A DNA stretch of 64,000 nt, taken from Enterococcus montenegrensis (GTDB lineage Bacteria > Bacillota > Bacilli > Lactobacillales > Enterococcaceae). Below, piece by piece: positions 53,345-62,778 of this stretch. How positions within the stretch are numbered: position 1 is the stretch's first letter; every line of letters starts with the position of its first letter. The position numbers were made by a program, and so were the translations under genes. The stretch covers positions 1,534,501-1,598,500 of the forward strand of contig NZ_CP120467.1 of the NCBI RefSeq assembly GCF_029983095.1. Direction: 5' to 3'. The notes beneath the pieces were generated by a model. That model had not been told where the DNA came from. It saw only the letters and a list, made by a program, of their open reading frames with translations, and did no database searches.

Positions 53345-53834
53345 CTATTCAACAATCTGAATCATTAAAATATCTGAATTATCCGAAAGCTCAGACACTA
53401 AATCTTCTTCGTCTACATCCTTTGGCACTGTCAATGTGAACATAATTAAATATTTACGATTTGACTTTGGGTTTTCCCGCGTGATTTTAAGTTCAGATTT
53501 TTCCACGATTACTTTATTTTTAGCCAAATAATTTTTAATAAAAGCCACGGTCTGATCACCATGGGCGATTTCAACTTGTAGACGTCTTACTTTTGGTAAC
53601 GGTACCAAATATGAAATCAATGCCAGCGCTATCATAATAGAACAAAAGCCAGTGAGAGAAATGAGATAAAATCCCATTCCCAAAGCAATTCCAATTGATG
53701 CGACTGCCCAAACAGAGGCTGCTGTTGTCAGCCCTTTGACTGTTTGTTTTGTCATAATAATTGTTCCCGCCCATTACAATTGCCAAAGACAATCTAGCAA
53801 TTATCTCGAATGTTGTCAGATCATACTCATGCAT
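53345..53834 (-). pseudogene. MgtC/SapB family protein, internal deletion
   Basis: The 5' end (ATG at 53834, GGAG upstream) encodes MHEYDLTTFEIIARLSLAIV followed by MGG, the normal first helix of MgtC. At GGGCGGGAACA (53762-53772) the sequence jumps, out of frame, to GTIIMTKQTVKGLTTAASVW, which in the family comes some 60-70 residues later. The rest, a membrane segment and the C-terminal ACT-like domain ending MIQIVE, is intact. The missing part holds the conserved core helices. A short frame from ATG at 53755 could still make the C-terminal domain, but the full protein is lost. Confidence 0.85.
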
Positions 53835-53948
53835 TTCGCCAACTCCTAACCCTTTTCTTTAGCATAGCATATTAGAAAACGCTTTTCTTTTTTGACGCTG
53901 TCAAAAATTAAATTTGTAAGTTATCAGCTATGTATTATTATGTACGAC

Positions 53949-53980
53949 AAAAAAACCTCAGAGAAAATCTCTGAGGTTAA
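53949..53980 (-). terminator. Terminator of ptsH-ptsI
   Basis: AACCTCAGAGA pairs with TCTCTGAGGTT around a 3-base loop; TTTTTTTG follows on the minus strand. Confidence 0.88.
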
Positions 53981-53987
53981 AAACTTT

Positions 53988-55715
53988 TTATTTAACAGCT
54001 TCTTCTACTAATTCAATGACTTCTTCCATTGTATCGCAATCATTTAATGCTTTATCAGCAAGAACTTTCATATCTTCAGTAGACAAACGTTTCATTAAGC
54101 TACGTGTTTTAAGGATTGATGTTGCGCTCATTGAGAATTCATCCAAGCCCATTCCCATCAAAATTGGCACAGCAGTTTGGTCACCGGCCATTTCACCACA
54201 CATACCTGCCCATTTACCTTCAGCATGAGCTGAATCAATTACGTTTTTAATCAAACGTAAAATAGATGGGTTATATGGTTGGTAAAGATAAGACACGCGT
54301 TCGTTCATACGGTCTGCTGCCATTGTGTATTGGATCAAATCATTCGTACCAATACTGAAGAAGTCAACTTCTTTGGCAAACTTGTCAGCTAAGACAGCCG
54401 CCGCTGGAATTTCAATCATAATACCGACTTGGATTGTATCAGATACTGTTACACCTTCGTCGATTAATTTTTGACGTTCTTCATCATACATTTTTTTAGC
54501 CGCTCTAAATTCTTTCAAAGTTGCTACCATTGGGAACATAATACGTAAGTTACCAAAAGCAGAAGCACGTAACAATGCCCGTAACTGTGTACGGAACATG
54601 TCATCTCCTAATTCTGACAAGCTAATACGCAATGCGCGGTAACCTAAGAAAGGATTCATTTCATGCGGTAAAGTCAAGTAAGGTAATTCCTTGTCACCAC
54701 CGATATCCATGGTACGAACAACGACAGGTTTTTCACCCATACCTTCTAAAACTGCTTTATAAGCTTCAAATTGATCTTCTTCAGTTGGAAAATCAGGAGA
54801 ATCCATATAAAGAAATTCAGTTCTATATAAACCGATTGCTTCAGCGCCATTATTGTGAACACCTTCTAAATCTTTTGGTGTTCCAATATTAGCAGCCAAT
54901 TCAAAGTGTTTACCGTCAGCTGTGACAGTATCTGCTTCTTTTAGTTTTTCCCATTCAGCTTTTTGGGCAGCAAAATCTGCACCAGCTTTTTGGAATTGTG
55001 CTTTTTGTTCTTCAGTTGGATCAATGATGACATCCCCAATGATACCATTAACAGCTAGAATGTCCCCTGCTTTTACTTTGGCAGTAATTTCTTTTGTCCC
55101 AACAATTGCTGGGATTTCAAGAGAACGTGCCATGATTGCAGAGTGAGAAGTCCGTCCGCCGATGTCAGTAACAAAGGCTTTAACGAATTTGCGATCTAAT
55201 TGTGCAGTATCACTTGGTGTTAAGTCGTGGGCAACCACAACAACTTCTTCATTAATCATTGAAGGGTTTGGTAAAGTAACCCCTAACAAATGTGCTAAGA
55301 CACGTTTGGCAACGTCACGGATATCAGCTGCGCGTTCTTGCATGTAAGCATTGTCGTCCATTGCTTCAAACATGCCAATATACATGTCGGTAACTTCTTT
55401 CAATGCTGATTCAGCATTGACTTTGTTATCTTTCACGTTTTGTTTAATTTGACCGATCATTTCAGGATCTGAAAGAACCATTAAATGAGCGTCAAATACT
55501 TGAGCTTCTGCTTCGCCCAAACTTTGCGCTGCTTTTTCCCGAATTTGTTGTAGTTCTTCGGTAGATTTTGCTAAAGCATCGTCTATTCTTTTTTCCTCTG
55601 CTTCAGTATCTTCTACAGAAATTTTGTTAAAGGATAAATCCGGTTGAACTAGCAGGTAAGCTTTTGCAACGGCAACTCCGTCACTTGCGGCGATCCCTTT
55701 TAGCATTTCAACCAT
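53988..55715 (-). CDS. ptsI: Phosphotransferase system enzyme I
   Basis: Enzyme I takes phosphate from phosphoenolpyruvate and passes it to HPr. The 575-residue protein has the active-site histidine near residue 189 in [19 protein letters not shown], the PEP-binding YRTEFLYMD and the C-terminal GMCGEMAGD motif. Its ATG overlaps the ptsH stop (TAATG), giving coupled translation. All PTS sugar uptake depends on it. Confidence 0.98.
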   Translation of the reverse strand: MVEMLKGIAASDGVAVAKAYLLVQPDLSFNKISVEDTEAEEKRIDDALAKSTEELQQIREKAAQSLGEAEAQVFDAHLMVLSDPEMIGQIKQNVKDNKVNAESALKEVTDMYIGMFEAMDDNAYMQERAADIRDVAKRVLAHLLGVTLPNPSMINEEVVVVAHDLTPSDTAQLDRKFVKAFVTDIGGRTSHSAIMARSLEIPAIVGTKEITAKVKAGDILAVNGIIGDVIIDPTEEQKAQFQKAGADFAAQKAEWEKLKEADTVTADGKHFELAANIGTPKDLEGVHNNGAEAIGLYRTEFLYMDSPDFPTEEDQFEAYKAVLEGMGEKPVVVRTMDIGGDKELPYLTLPHEMNPFLGYRALRISLSELGDDMFRTQLRALLRASAFGNLRIMFPMVATLKEFRAAKKMYDEERQKLIDEGVTVSDTIQVGIMIEIPAAAVLADKFAKEVDFFSIGTNDLIQYTMAADRMNERVSYLYQPYNPSILRLIKNVIDSAHAEGKWAGMCGEMAGDQTAVPILMGMGLDEFSMSATSILKTRSLMKRLSTEDMKVLADKALNDCDTMEEVIELVEEAVK

Positions 55716-55981
55716 TATTCAGATAATCCTTCTTTCTTCATTGTTTCAACGATTGCTGCCATTGCGTCAGCTTCGTCAGCACCTTCAGCAGTGATTGTTA
55801 CATCAGAACCTTGGCCAACACCAAGAGACATAACGCCCATGATAGATTTAAGATTTACAGATTTACCTTTGTACTCTAAGTTAATGTCAGAGTTAAATTT
55901 GCTAGCAGTTTGTACTAATAATGTAGCTGGACGTGCGTGAATCCCAGTTTCTGCTACTACGTGAAAATCTTTTTTTTCCAT
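55715..55981 (-). CDS. ptsH: Phosphocarrier protein HPr
   Basis: HPr carries phosphate on His15 ([12 protein letters not shown]) from enzyme I to the sugar-specific enzymes. Ser46 ([12 protein letters not shown]) is the site of HPr kinase and makes HPr a CcpA corepressor. 88 residues, normal. A ribosome-binding site AAAGGAGAC lies upstream. The leader of about 200 bases has two possible promoters: TTGCTG with TATAAA near 56190 and TTGTAC with TAATCT near 56085. P-His-HPr normally also activates GlpK; see glpK. Confidence 0.98.
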   Translation of the reverse strand: MEKKDFHVVAETGIHARPATLLVQTASKFNSDINLEYKGKSVNLKSIMGVMSLGVGQGSDVTITAEGADEADAMAAIVETMKKEGLSE

Positions 55982-56266
55982 ATTAATCGGTCTCCTTTGT
56001 GAAACAAGTTTTTTGTGAGGGTTTTCTTTTTTAACAGTCCAAATAAACCATCAAAAAAGGCCCTTTCAACTGTTAAGATTACCATTTTTTTTTCAATCGT
56101 ACAACCGTTTTCTCTCATAATAGAACAAAAGATATCTAGTCCAATTAGTAGAATAATTTCTATTCCAATCTTTTTGAGGCAAGTTATTGGGCATTTATAC
56201 TAAAAAAATATTTAATCCAGCAACAAAATGAAAAAAAGTCACTGATTTTCAAATCAGACAAATTAC

Positions 56267-56294
56267 TTGCACCAATAAATAAATTTAGTATAAT
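56267..56294 (+). promoter_or_regulatory. Promoter of clpE
   Basis: TTGCAC, 16 bases, TATAAT. The start site would fall at the first CtsR box. Confidence 0.75.
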
Positions 56295-56302
56295 ACAGTT
56301 AT

Positions 56303-56337
56303 GGTCAATAAAGGTCAAAGATAACTTTGACTAGACC
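56303..56337 (+). promoter_or_regulatory. CtsR operator upstream of clpE
   Basis: GGTCAATAAAGGTCAAA (56303-56319) is a tandem heptad of the CtsR type, followed by the inverted TTTGACTAGACC (56326-56337), which matches a second heptad pair in the other direction. Placement just after the -10 fits repression by CtsR and induction by heat or protein stress. Confidence 0.88.
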
Positions 56338-56426
56338 TCGCTTTTTAGGTGTATCTTTTTACTGATTAAAAAAAGCGCGTTACAATAATAAATGTAAGTA
56401 AATCCATGAAAGGTCGTGAATTATTT

Positions 56427-58685
56427 ATGCTTTGTCAAAACTGTGGCAAAAATGAAGCAACCATTCATTTATACGCAAATGTAAATGGCCAAAGAAAGCA
56501 ACTGGACTACTGTCAAAGCTGCTACCAAAAACTAAAAAATCAAACTGGTAGTCAAACAAGTATGATGGCCCAAGATCCATTTGGCTTTGGAAGTCTTGAC
56601 GATTTATTCCGTCAAATGTCGCAACAAATGCAACCAAGAAATGCTGGTGAACAAACGCCCCCTACGCAATTTGGTGGTGGCAATAACTTTAACGGCGGAC
56701 AACCTCCTCGCCAAAACCAAGGAGCTAACGGTCTTTTAGGTGAATATGGCATCAACATCACTGAACAAGCCCGTAATGGTGATATCGATCCAGTTGTCGG
56801 TCGTGACGAAGAAATTAAACGTGTTATTGAAATTTTAAATCGTCGAACAAAAAATAACCCTGTTTTAATCGGGGAACCCGGTGTGGGTAAAACGGCTGTC
56901 GTTGAAGGCTTGGCTCAAAAGATCGTCGACGGCGATGTTCCACAAAAACTTCTTGATAAAGAAGTTATCCGTTTAGACGTAGCCTCTCTAGTTCAAGGAA
57001 CAGGTATAAGAGGGCAATTTGAAGAACGGATGCAAAAGTTAATCGATGAAATTAAACAAGCTGAAAATGTTATCTTGTTCATTGATGAAGTACACGAAAT
57101 TGTTGGTGCCGGTGCGGCTGGTGATGGCAATATGGACGCAGGCAATATCTTGAAACCAGCTTTAGCTCGAGGAGAATTGCAAATGGTTGGTGCTACTACT
57201 TTAAACGAGTACCGCATCATTGAAAAAGACGCTGCTTTAGAACGTCGGATGCAACCAGTTCGAGTAGATGAACCTTCCGTTGAAGAAACCATCGCAATTT
57301 TGAAAGGTTTGCAACCACGTTATGAAGATTATCACCATGTAAAATATACCGATGATGCAATCAAAGCGGCGGCTATCCTTTCAAATCGTTATATCCAAGA
57401 TCGCTTTTTACCTGATAAAGCAATTGATTTATTAGATGAATCAGGTTCCAAGAAAAACTTAACGATTCAATTAGTTGATCCAAAAGCCATTGAGAAAAAG
57501 CTGGCGGATGCCGAAGCACAAAAACAACAAGCTTCTAAGGAAGAAGATTTTGAAAAAGCAGCGTATTATCGCGATCAAATCAATAAATTAGAAGAAATGA
57601 AAAATAAACAAATCAGCGATGAAGAAACACCTACCATCTCTGAAAAAGATATGGAACAAATTGTTGAAGAACGTACGGGTATTCCCGTTGGCGAATTAAA
57701 AGAAAAAGAACAAACACAATTGAAAAATCTCGGCCATGATTTAAAAGAACATGTTATTGGTCAAGATGAAGCAATTGATAAAGTTGCTAAGGCTATCCGC
57801 CGTAATCGTGTTGGTTTGGGCAAGAAAAATCGTCCAATCGGCTCTTTTCTATTCGTTGGACCAACTGGTGTTGGTAAAACTGAATTAGCAAAACAATTAG
57901 CTTATGAAATGTTTGGTTCTGAAGATTCTATGATTCGTTTTGATATGTCTGAGTACATGGAAAAACATAGTGTGGCTAAATTAATCGGTTCTCCTCCAGG
58001 CTATGTTGGCTATGAAGAAGCTGGTCAATTAACAGAAAAAGTTCGTCGTAATCCTTACAGCTTGATTTTGTTAGATGAAATCGAAAAAGCCCATCCAGAT
58101 GTTTTGCACATGTTCTTGCAAATTTTAGACGATGGACGTCTAACCGATGCCCAAGGGCGAACAGTTAGCTTCAAAGATACATTGATTATTATGACAAGTA
58201 ATGCCGGCACAGGTAATGTCGAAGCCAGCGTTGGTTTTGGCGCAACCAGAGAAGGCGTGACACGTTCTGTCTTAAATCAATTAAACAATTACTTCTCACC
58301 TGAATTTTTGAACCGTTTTGACGGTATTATCGAATTCAAAGCTTTAACTAAAGACAATTTACTTCACATTGTCGACTTAATGTTAAATGAAGTAAACGAT
58401 ATGCTGGCTGTACAACACTTACACATCACTGTACCAAAAGATGTAGAAGAAAAATTAGTCGACTTGGGGTATAACCCTGCAATGGGTGCTCGCCCATTAC
58501 GTCGTACTATTCAAGATCAAATTGAAGATGGCATTGCCGAATACTTCTTAGATCATCCAACAGTTAAAGAACTCACTGCCCACTTAACCAAAGACGGTAA
58601 AATTGAAGTTACCGCCTTACAGGTTAATGAGACAAAAGATTCAAAAGAAGATTTAAGTAATCAAGACAAAACAAAAGAAGAATAA
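56427..58685 (+). CDS. clpE: ATP-dependent Clp protease ATP-binding subunit ClpE
   Basis: ClpE is an AAA+ unfoldase that feeds ClpP and restores CtsR repression after stress. From the ATG at 56427 (752 residues) the N-terminal zinc finger is CQNC/CQSC. AAA-1 has [10 protein letters not shown] near residue 150, a UVR-like segment [19 protein letters not shown] lies in the linker, and AAA-2 has [10 protein letters not shown] near 478. The start was chosen by family pattern ([20 protein letters not shown]). The long 5' leader carries CtsR boxes. Confidence 0.95.
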   Translation: MLCQNCGKNEATIHLYANVNGQRKQLDYCQSCYQKLKNQTGSQTSMMAQDPFGFGSLDDLFRQMSQQMQPRNAGEQTPPTQFGGGNNFNGGQPPRQNQGANGLLGEYGINITEQARNGDIDPVVGRDEEIKRVIEILNRRTKNNPVLIGEPGVGKTAVVEGLAQKIVDGDVPQKLLDKEVIRLDVASLVQGTGIRGQFEERMQKLIDEIKQAENVILFIDEVHEIVGAGAAGDGNMDAGNILKPALARGELQMVGATTLNEYRIIEKDAALERRMQPVRVDEPSVEETIAILKGLQPRYEDYHHVKYTDDAIKAAAILSNRYIQDRFLPDKAIDLLDESGSKKNLTIQLVDPKAIEKKLADAEAQKQQASKEEDFEKAAYYRDQINKLEEMKNKQISDEETPTISEKDMEQIVEERTGIPVGELKEKEQTQLKNLGHDLKEHVIGQDEAIDKVAKAIRRNRVGLGKKNRPIGSFLFVGPTGVGKTELAKQLAYEMFGSEDSMIRFDMSEYMEKHSVAKLIGSPPGYVGYEEAGQLTEKVRRNPYSLILLDEIEKAHPDVLHMFLQILDDGRLTDAQGRTVSFKDTLIIMTSNAGTGNVEASVGFGATREGVTRSVLNQLNNYFSPEFLNRFDGIIEFKALTKDNLLHIVDLMLNEVNDMLAVQHLHITVPKDVEEKLVDLGYNPAMGARPLRRTIQDQIEDGIAEYFLDHPTVKELTAHLTKDGKIEVTALQVNETKDSKEDLSNQDKTKEE

Positions 58686-58695
58686 TTAAATTAAC

Positions 58696-58742
58696 AAAAG
58701 CAGAGGTCTAACTTTTAATAAAAGTTAGACCTCTGCTTTTAG
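58696..58742 (+). terminator. Terminator of clpE
   Basis: AAAAGCAGAGGTCTAACTTTT and its exact complement form a stem of about 20 bp ending in TTTT, 11 bases after the clpE stop. Confidence 0.88.
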
Positions 58743-58887
58743 CTCATATACAAAAAAATAGTTTAGAAAACTACCAAAATTAACAAATTTTGTTTGATTT
58801 TTCAAGTGTAATCACTTTGCTAAATAAGTCCGGAACCGTATAATAATAATTGAGTTAGTTCAAACTTGCCTTGAAGGAGTGAACCAG

Positions 58888-59205
58888 ATGAAATTAATCA
58901 ACGTTACCAATAGCCATTCGCGTTTGGTACGCAATCAGTTAGAAAATACGGACGCCGAATTGGTGAAAGTTTATACGGCGGGCAATTCGACCATCGTTTA
59001 TACAGTTGCCCCGCATCATAACGAAATTTTGCTGATTAATAAAAAGCGCAACCTTAACGAACGTGAAATTAATGAAGTAAAAGAATACTTTTTGAAAAAA
59101 ATGCCCTCTGGCAGTTATGAGCCTGATACAATTACCCAAATTGAGCTACCAGGTCTTGTAGAAATTTCAATTAAAACAAACCAACTAAGTAACAATGCAT
59201 CATAA
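58888..59205 (+). CDS. DUF1827 family protein
   Basis: A 105-residue protein from the ATG at 58888, preceded by AAGGAGTG. MKLINVTNSHSRLVRNQLEN and the run NKKRNLNEREINEVKEYFL match the DUF1827 family of lactic acid bacteria. No function is known. It is monocistronic with a strong terminator. Confidence 0.82.
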   Translation: MKLINVTNSHSRLVRNQLENTDAELVKVYTAGNSTIVYTVAPHHNEILLINKKRNLNEREINEVKEYFLKKMPSGSYEPDTITQIELPGLVEISIKTNQLSNNAS

Positions 59206-59255
59206 AAAAATCTGGGATAAAAAGCCACGTTGCCTTTTTATCCCAGATTTTTTTA
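59204..59255. terminator. Bidirectional terminator
   Basis: AAAAAAATCTGGGATAAAAA and TTTTTATCCCAGATTTTTTT form a 20-bp stem overlapping the end of the DUF1827 gene. Confidence 0.9.
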
Positions 59256-59369
59256 TATAGCTGACCCATAACTCGTTAAGAGCCTCTCTAAAGTTTTTCA
59301 GTAATTCTGAATTTTCCAACATCCCTTTTTACCTAAGTTTTAGACAGGGCAGATCTTTACGGGTTAGCT

Positions 59370-60821
59370 TTAACCAATATTCAAATGAACTTTTTGATCT
59401 TTTTGTCTTTCTTTAAAAATATGAAATAGAAAATCATCTGTTGCATCAAAAGAATCTTCACCTTCAACAATCCAGTAATTTGAGTTCTCTAACGGAACGA
59501 GCGAGTTAGAACATGTAATTACTGCGTCGTATTTTTCTTTAGATGCGGTATTCATTAAAGAATATTCGACAAATGGCAAGTCCTCGATACGATTAATCAA
59601 AGAATATAATAAGAAGTGGTTAGGAAAGCCAATAATTCCTACTTTAATCTTTTCTGTCTTCTCACTGCGTTCAACTTGTGGCAAGCTGACTAAAGTTAAA
59701 AGATTAATTAAATCAGCGCTTTCCTCTGCTTCTATTGCACTGGCAATATGTCCATGTAAAATTTCATAATTGGGATGTTGAATTTTCAAGCTTTCCAAAA
59801 TGAAATCTAGATTTTTCGGTGCTTTACCGTCAAATAATTCTTGGCGTAGAAAAATCGTTTGATAATTTAGCAGAATTAATTCCTGCTTGCTACGGGAAAA
59901 GCTTTGGAAATAGGGCAGCATTTTATCAAAAAAGACTTTTGCCTTTTCCTTTGAAGTTGTCAGGTTCTTATAATTTTTCCGTACAAAAGACAGACGGGGA
60001 TCATCTTCTGAAAAATACTGTGGCCAATAAAAAATCATATAAGACACAAAATTAGCTTCTCTTTCTTGGTATGTTTCAGCTACACCACTTTGCGCTAGCT
60101 TTTGTTTAAAGCGGCCATTAATTGTTGTTGGATAGAAATAATGGTTAATCTCTGGTTCGTCGACATAATAGCCTAGTTGAGTCCGTAACAAACTAATCGC
60201 TTGATAGACCGTAAATTCCCGTTGTTCTACGTATTTTAGAAAAGCTAAGTCATCTTCATCAAACAACGCATTCAAATCAACATTTAGAATTTCAAAATGC
60301 TGGAATAATTCTGTGCCAAAATCCACCATCCACAAAAAATTGAAGTACATAATTCGTACCAGCGCTTCTCGTCCAGTCACTTCCATTTGTAGACAATTTA
60401 ATCGAATTCCTTTATCTTTTAAATAAGCAACTAAGGGTTTTAGTCGCCGCATTAAAGAAGATTGACTTAAATTTGTTTGTTGCCCAAAATCTTTTAAATC
60501 CATTTCCGGTTGAAGCAAGGTAGCCACTAAGACGCGATAAGGTACACTACTTTGAAAAAGAAACTGTTGATAGCTGTGAAATTTGGGTAAATTCCCATCG
60601 ATTTGTACTTTTTCTTTTTCTGTAAACAACACATATCCAGTTTCTAAGTCTTTTAAATCTTGATTCATTTGGTTTAGCAGATTAGCTGTTTTAATATGAG
60701 AAAAACCAGTGTATTTTTCAAAATAATGAATTGGGTATAAACCGCGATCAAGTTCTAGCATGTGCTTAAAGAGCATCAATTTATTTTGAGCTGGATCGTC
60801 TAACAAAATATTTTCTAACAT
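59370..60821 (-). CDS. Mga-like helix-turn-helix transcriptional regulator
   Basis: A 483-residue regulator from the ATG at 60821 (AAGGGGAAG upstream). The N-terminal half has two HTH segments (LYPIHYFEKYTGFSHIKTAN and DLKDFGQQTNLSQSSLMRRL), the Mga/AtxA layout. The middle looks like the PRD-like helical domain and the C-terminus like a PTS IIB-type domain (KVGIIGFPNHFLLYSLINRI). Such proteins control surface or virulence genes in response to sugar uptake. No obvious target lies next to it, as prfC downstream has its own terminator. Confidence 0.82.
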   Translation of the reverse strand: MLENILLDDPAQNKLMLFKHMLELDRGLYPIHYFEKYTGFSHIKTANLLNQMNQDLKDLETGYVLFTEKEKVQIDGNLPKFHSYQQFLFQSSVPYRVLVATLLQPEMDLKDFGQQTNLSQSSLMRRLKPLVAYLKDKGIRLNCLQMEVTGREALVRIMYFNFLWMVDFGTELFQHFEILNVDLNALFDEDDLAFLKYVEQREFTVYQAISLLRTQLGYYVDEPEINHYFYPTTINGRFKQKLAQSGVAETYQEREANFVSYMIFYWPQYFSEDDPRLSFVRKNYKNLTTSKEKAKVFFDKMLPYFQSFSRSKQELILLNYQTIFLRQELFDGKAPKNLDFILESLKIQHPNYEILHGHIASAIEAEESADLINLLTLVSLPQVERSEKTEKIKVGIIGFPNHFLLYSLINRIEDLPFVEYSLMNTASKEKYDAVITCSNSLVPLENSNYWIVEGEDSFDATDDFLFHIFKERQKDQKVHLNIG

Positions 60822-60990
60822 CTTACTTCCCCTTTTGAGTTTATACTTCATAATAGCACAAAGGAATAATCTTTGGCTAGGCGATTATATTTCAAAAAAA
60901 AATTCTCAATTTCAATTGATTACTAGCATAATTTTTGGGTTTTATTTACAAATAAACTTATTGCTTTAGATGAAAATATTGTTATTAAAT

Positions 60991-61030
60991 AAATAGACAC
61001 CCTACTTTTTTAAGTAAGGTGTCTATTTTT
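60991..61030 (-). terminator. Terminator of prfC
   Basis: AAATAGACACC pairs with GGTGTCTATTT and the inner CTTACTT/AAGTAGG extends it; T runs on both strands. Confidence 0.85.
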
Positions 61031-61035
61031 ATCAC

Positions 61036-62616
61036 TTACATCAAGCTCTTTAATTCCACATCCGGATACTTATCAGCAAACCAGCGCATCGCAAATTGAT
61101 TTTCAAATAAGAATAAAGGTTGATCAAAACGGTCACGAGCCAAAATATTTCTACTAGAGCTCATTTTTTCATCAAGTTGGGCAGGATCGATCCAGCGAGC
61201 GATCTTATGTCCCATCGGTGTCATAACAACTTCGGCATTGTATTCGTTTTTCATCCGATATTGGAAAACTTCAAATTGCAATTGGCCCACCGCACCAATG
61301 ACATATTCGTCAGTTAAATAAGTACGGTACATTTGAATAGCGCCTTCTTGCACCAATTGTTGAATGCCTTTATGAAATGATTTTTGTTTCATCACATTTT
61401 TGGCTTGTACTTTCATAAATAGCTCTGGCGTAAATGATGGCAACTCTTCATACGCAACTTTTAATTTTCCTTCATAAAGCGTATCGCCAATTTGATAATT
61501 ACCAGTATCATAAACCCCGATAATATCGCCAGCAACAGCTTCTTGGATATTTTCTCTAGCATCTGCCATAAATTGAGTAACATTGCTTAATTTCATTTTT
61601 TTACCAGTACGTTCTAAGGTGATGTCCATCCCGCGAACAAAGGTTCCTGAACAAATTCTAACGAATGCAATCCGGTCACGGTGAGCTGGATTCATATTCG
61701 CTTGAATTTTGAAGACAAAACCGGAAAATTCTGGCTCATATGGACTGACTTCATCTCCTTCTTCGGTTTTATGGGCATAAGGAGATGGCGCAAATTCTAA
61801 AAATGTTTCTAAGAAAGTTTGAACACCAAAATTAGTTAAAGCTGAACCGAAGAAGACAGGAGTTTGTTTGCCACTGGCGATTTTTTTGCGATCAAAGCTA
61901 TCGCCGGCTTCTTTAACTAATTCAACTTCTTCTAAGACTTGGTCATACTGACCACTGCCACGAAAAGGGTGGTCTGCTGGAATTTCGCCTTCTTCATCTA
62001 GAGGAATTAAACGTTTTCCACCGTAATTTTCTGGTCGATACAATTCAATCCGCTCATTATAAATATCGTATAAACCTTCTAAACCTTTTCCCATCCCAAT
62101 TGGCCAGTTCATTGGAAATGATTCAATTTGTAATAAATCTTCTAATTCTTCTAGTAATTCCAGTGGTTCACGGCCATCACGGTCTAATTTGTTAATAAAA
62201 GTGAAGATCGGGATTCCTCGTTTTTTTACCACTTGAAATAATTTTTTGGTTTGTGCTTCAATCCCTTTGGCACTATCAATAACCATAACAGCACTATCCA
62301 CCGCCATCAATGTCCGATACGTATCCTCAGAGAAATCTTCATGTCCGGGTGTGTCTAAGATGTTCACACGTTTATCATCGTAATCAAACTGCATCACAGA
62401 ACTTGTAACGGAAATCCCCCGTTGTTTTTCAATTTCCATCCAGTCAGATTTGGCAAAATTACCTGTTTTTTTTCCTTTAACAGTCCCTGCTTGGCGAATG
62501 GCACCACCAAAAAGTAATAATTGTTCGGTAATTGTTGTTTTCCCCGCATCCGGGTGGGAAATAATTGCAAACGTGCGTCGGCTATCGACTTCTTTTCGTA
62601 AATTTGGGTTATCCAT
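61036..62616 (-). CDS. prfC: Peptide chain release factor 3
   Basis: RF-3 is a GTPase that recycles RF-1 and RF-2 from the ribosome. The 526-residue protein has G1 [11 protein letters not shown] near residue 20, the switch I region [27 protein letters not shown] and NKLD. The later domains ([29 protein letters not shown]) are typical. The start at 62616 is preceded by AAGGAGAACAC. It appears monocistronic. Confidence 0.97.
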   Translation of the reverse strand: MDNPNLRKEVDSRRTFAIISHPDAGKTTITEQLLLFGGAIRQAGTVKGKKTGNFAKSDWMEIEKQRGISVTSSVMQFDYDDKRVNILDTPGHEDFSEDTYRTLMAVDSAVMVIDSAKGIEAQTKKLFQVVKKRGIPIFTFINKLDRDGREPLELLEELEDLLQIESFPMNWPIGMGKGLEGLYDIYNERIELYRPENYGGKRLIPLDEEGEIPADHPFRGSGQYDQVLEEVELVKEAGDSFDRKKIASGKQTPVFFGSALTNFGVQTFLETFLEFAPSPYAHKTEEGDEVSPYEPEFSGFVFKIQANMNPAHRDRIAFVRICSGTFVRGMDITLERTGKKMKLSNVTQFMADARENIQEAVAGDIIGVYDTGNYQIGDTLYEGKLKVAYEELPSFTPELFMKVQAKNVMKQKSFHKGIQQLVQEGAIQMYRTYLTDEYVIGAVGQLQFEVFQYRMKNEYNAEVVMTPMGHKIARWIDPAQLDEKMSSSRNILARDRFDQPLFLFENQFAMRWFADKYPDVELKSLM

Positions 62617-62736
62617 TGTGTTCTCCTTTATTTCGTAAAATTAAAAATGGCAGTAGCCATTAACTTGTATTTTGGCTTAGGGTAATAGTAAACAACTATG
62701 CTAGTATAGCATGGAATGAAAATTTCATAAACGATA

Positions 62737-62772
62737 AAAAAGTGATGTGCCAAAATTTCAGCACATCACCTC
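62737..62772 (-). terminator. Terminator after the CBS-domain protein gene
   Basis: GTGATGTGC pairs with GCACATCAC around a loop of about 10 bases; TTTTTTATC follows on the minus strand. Confidence 0.8.
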
Positions 62773-62778
62773 CACTTT

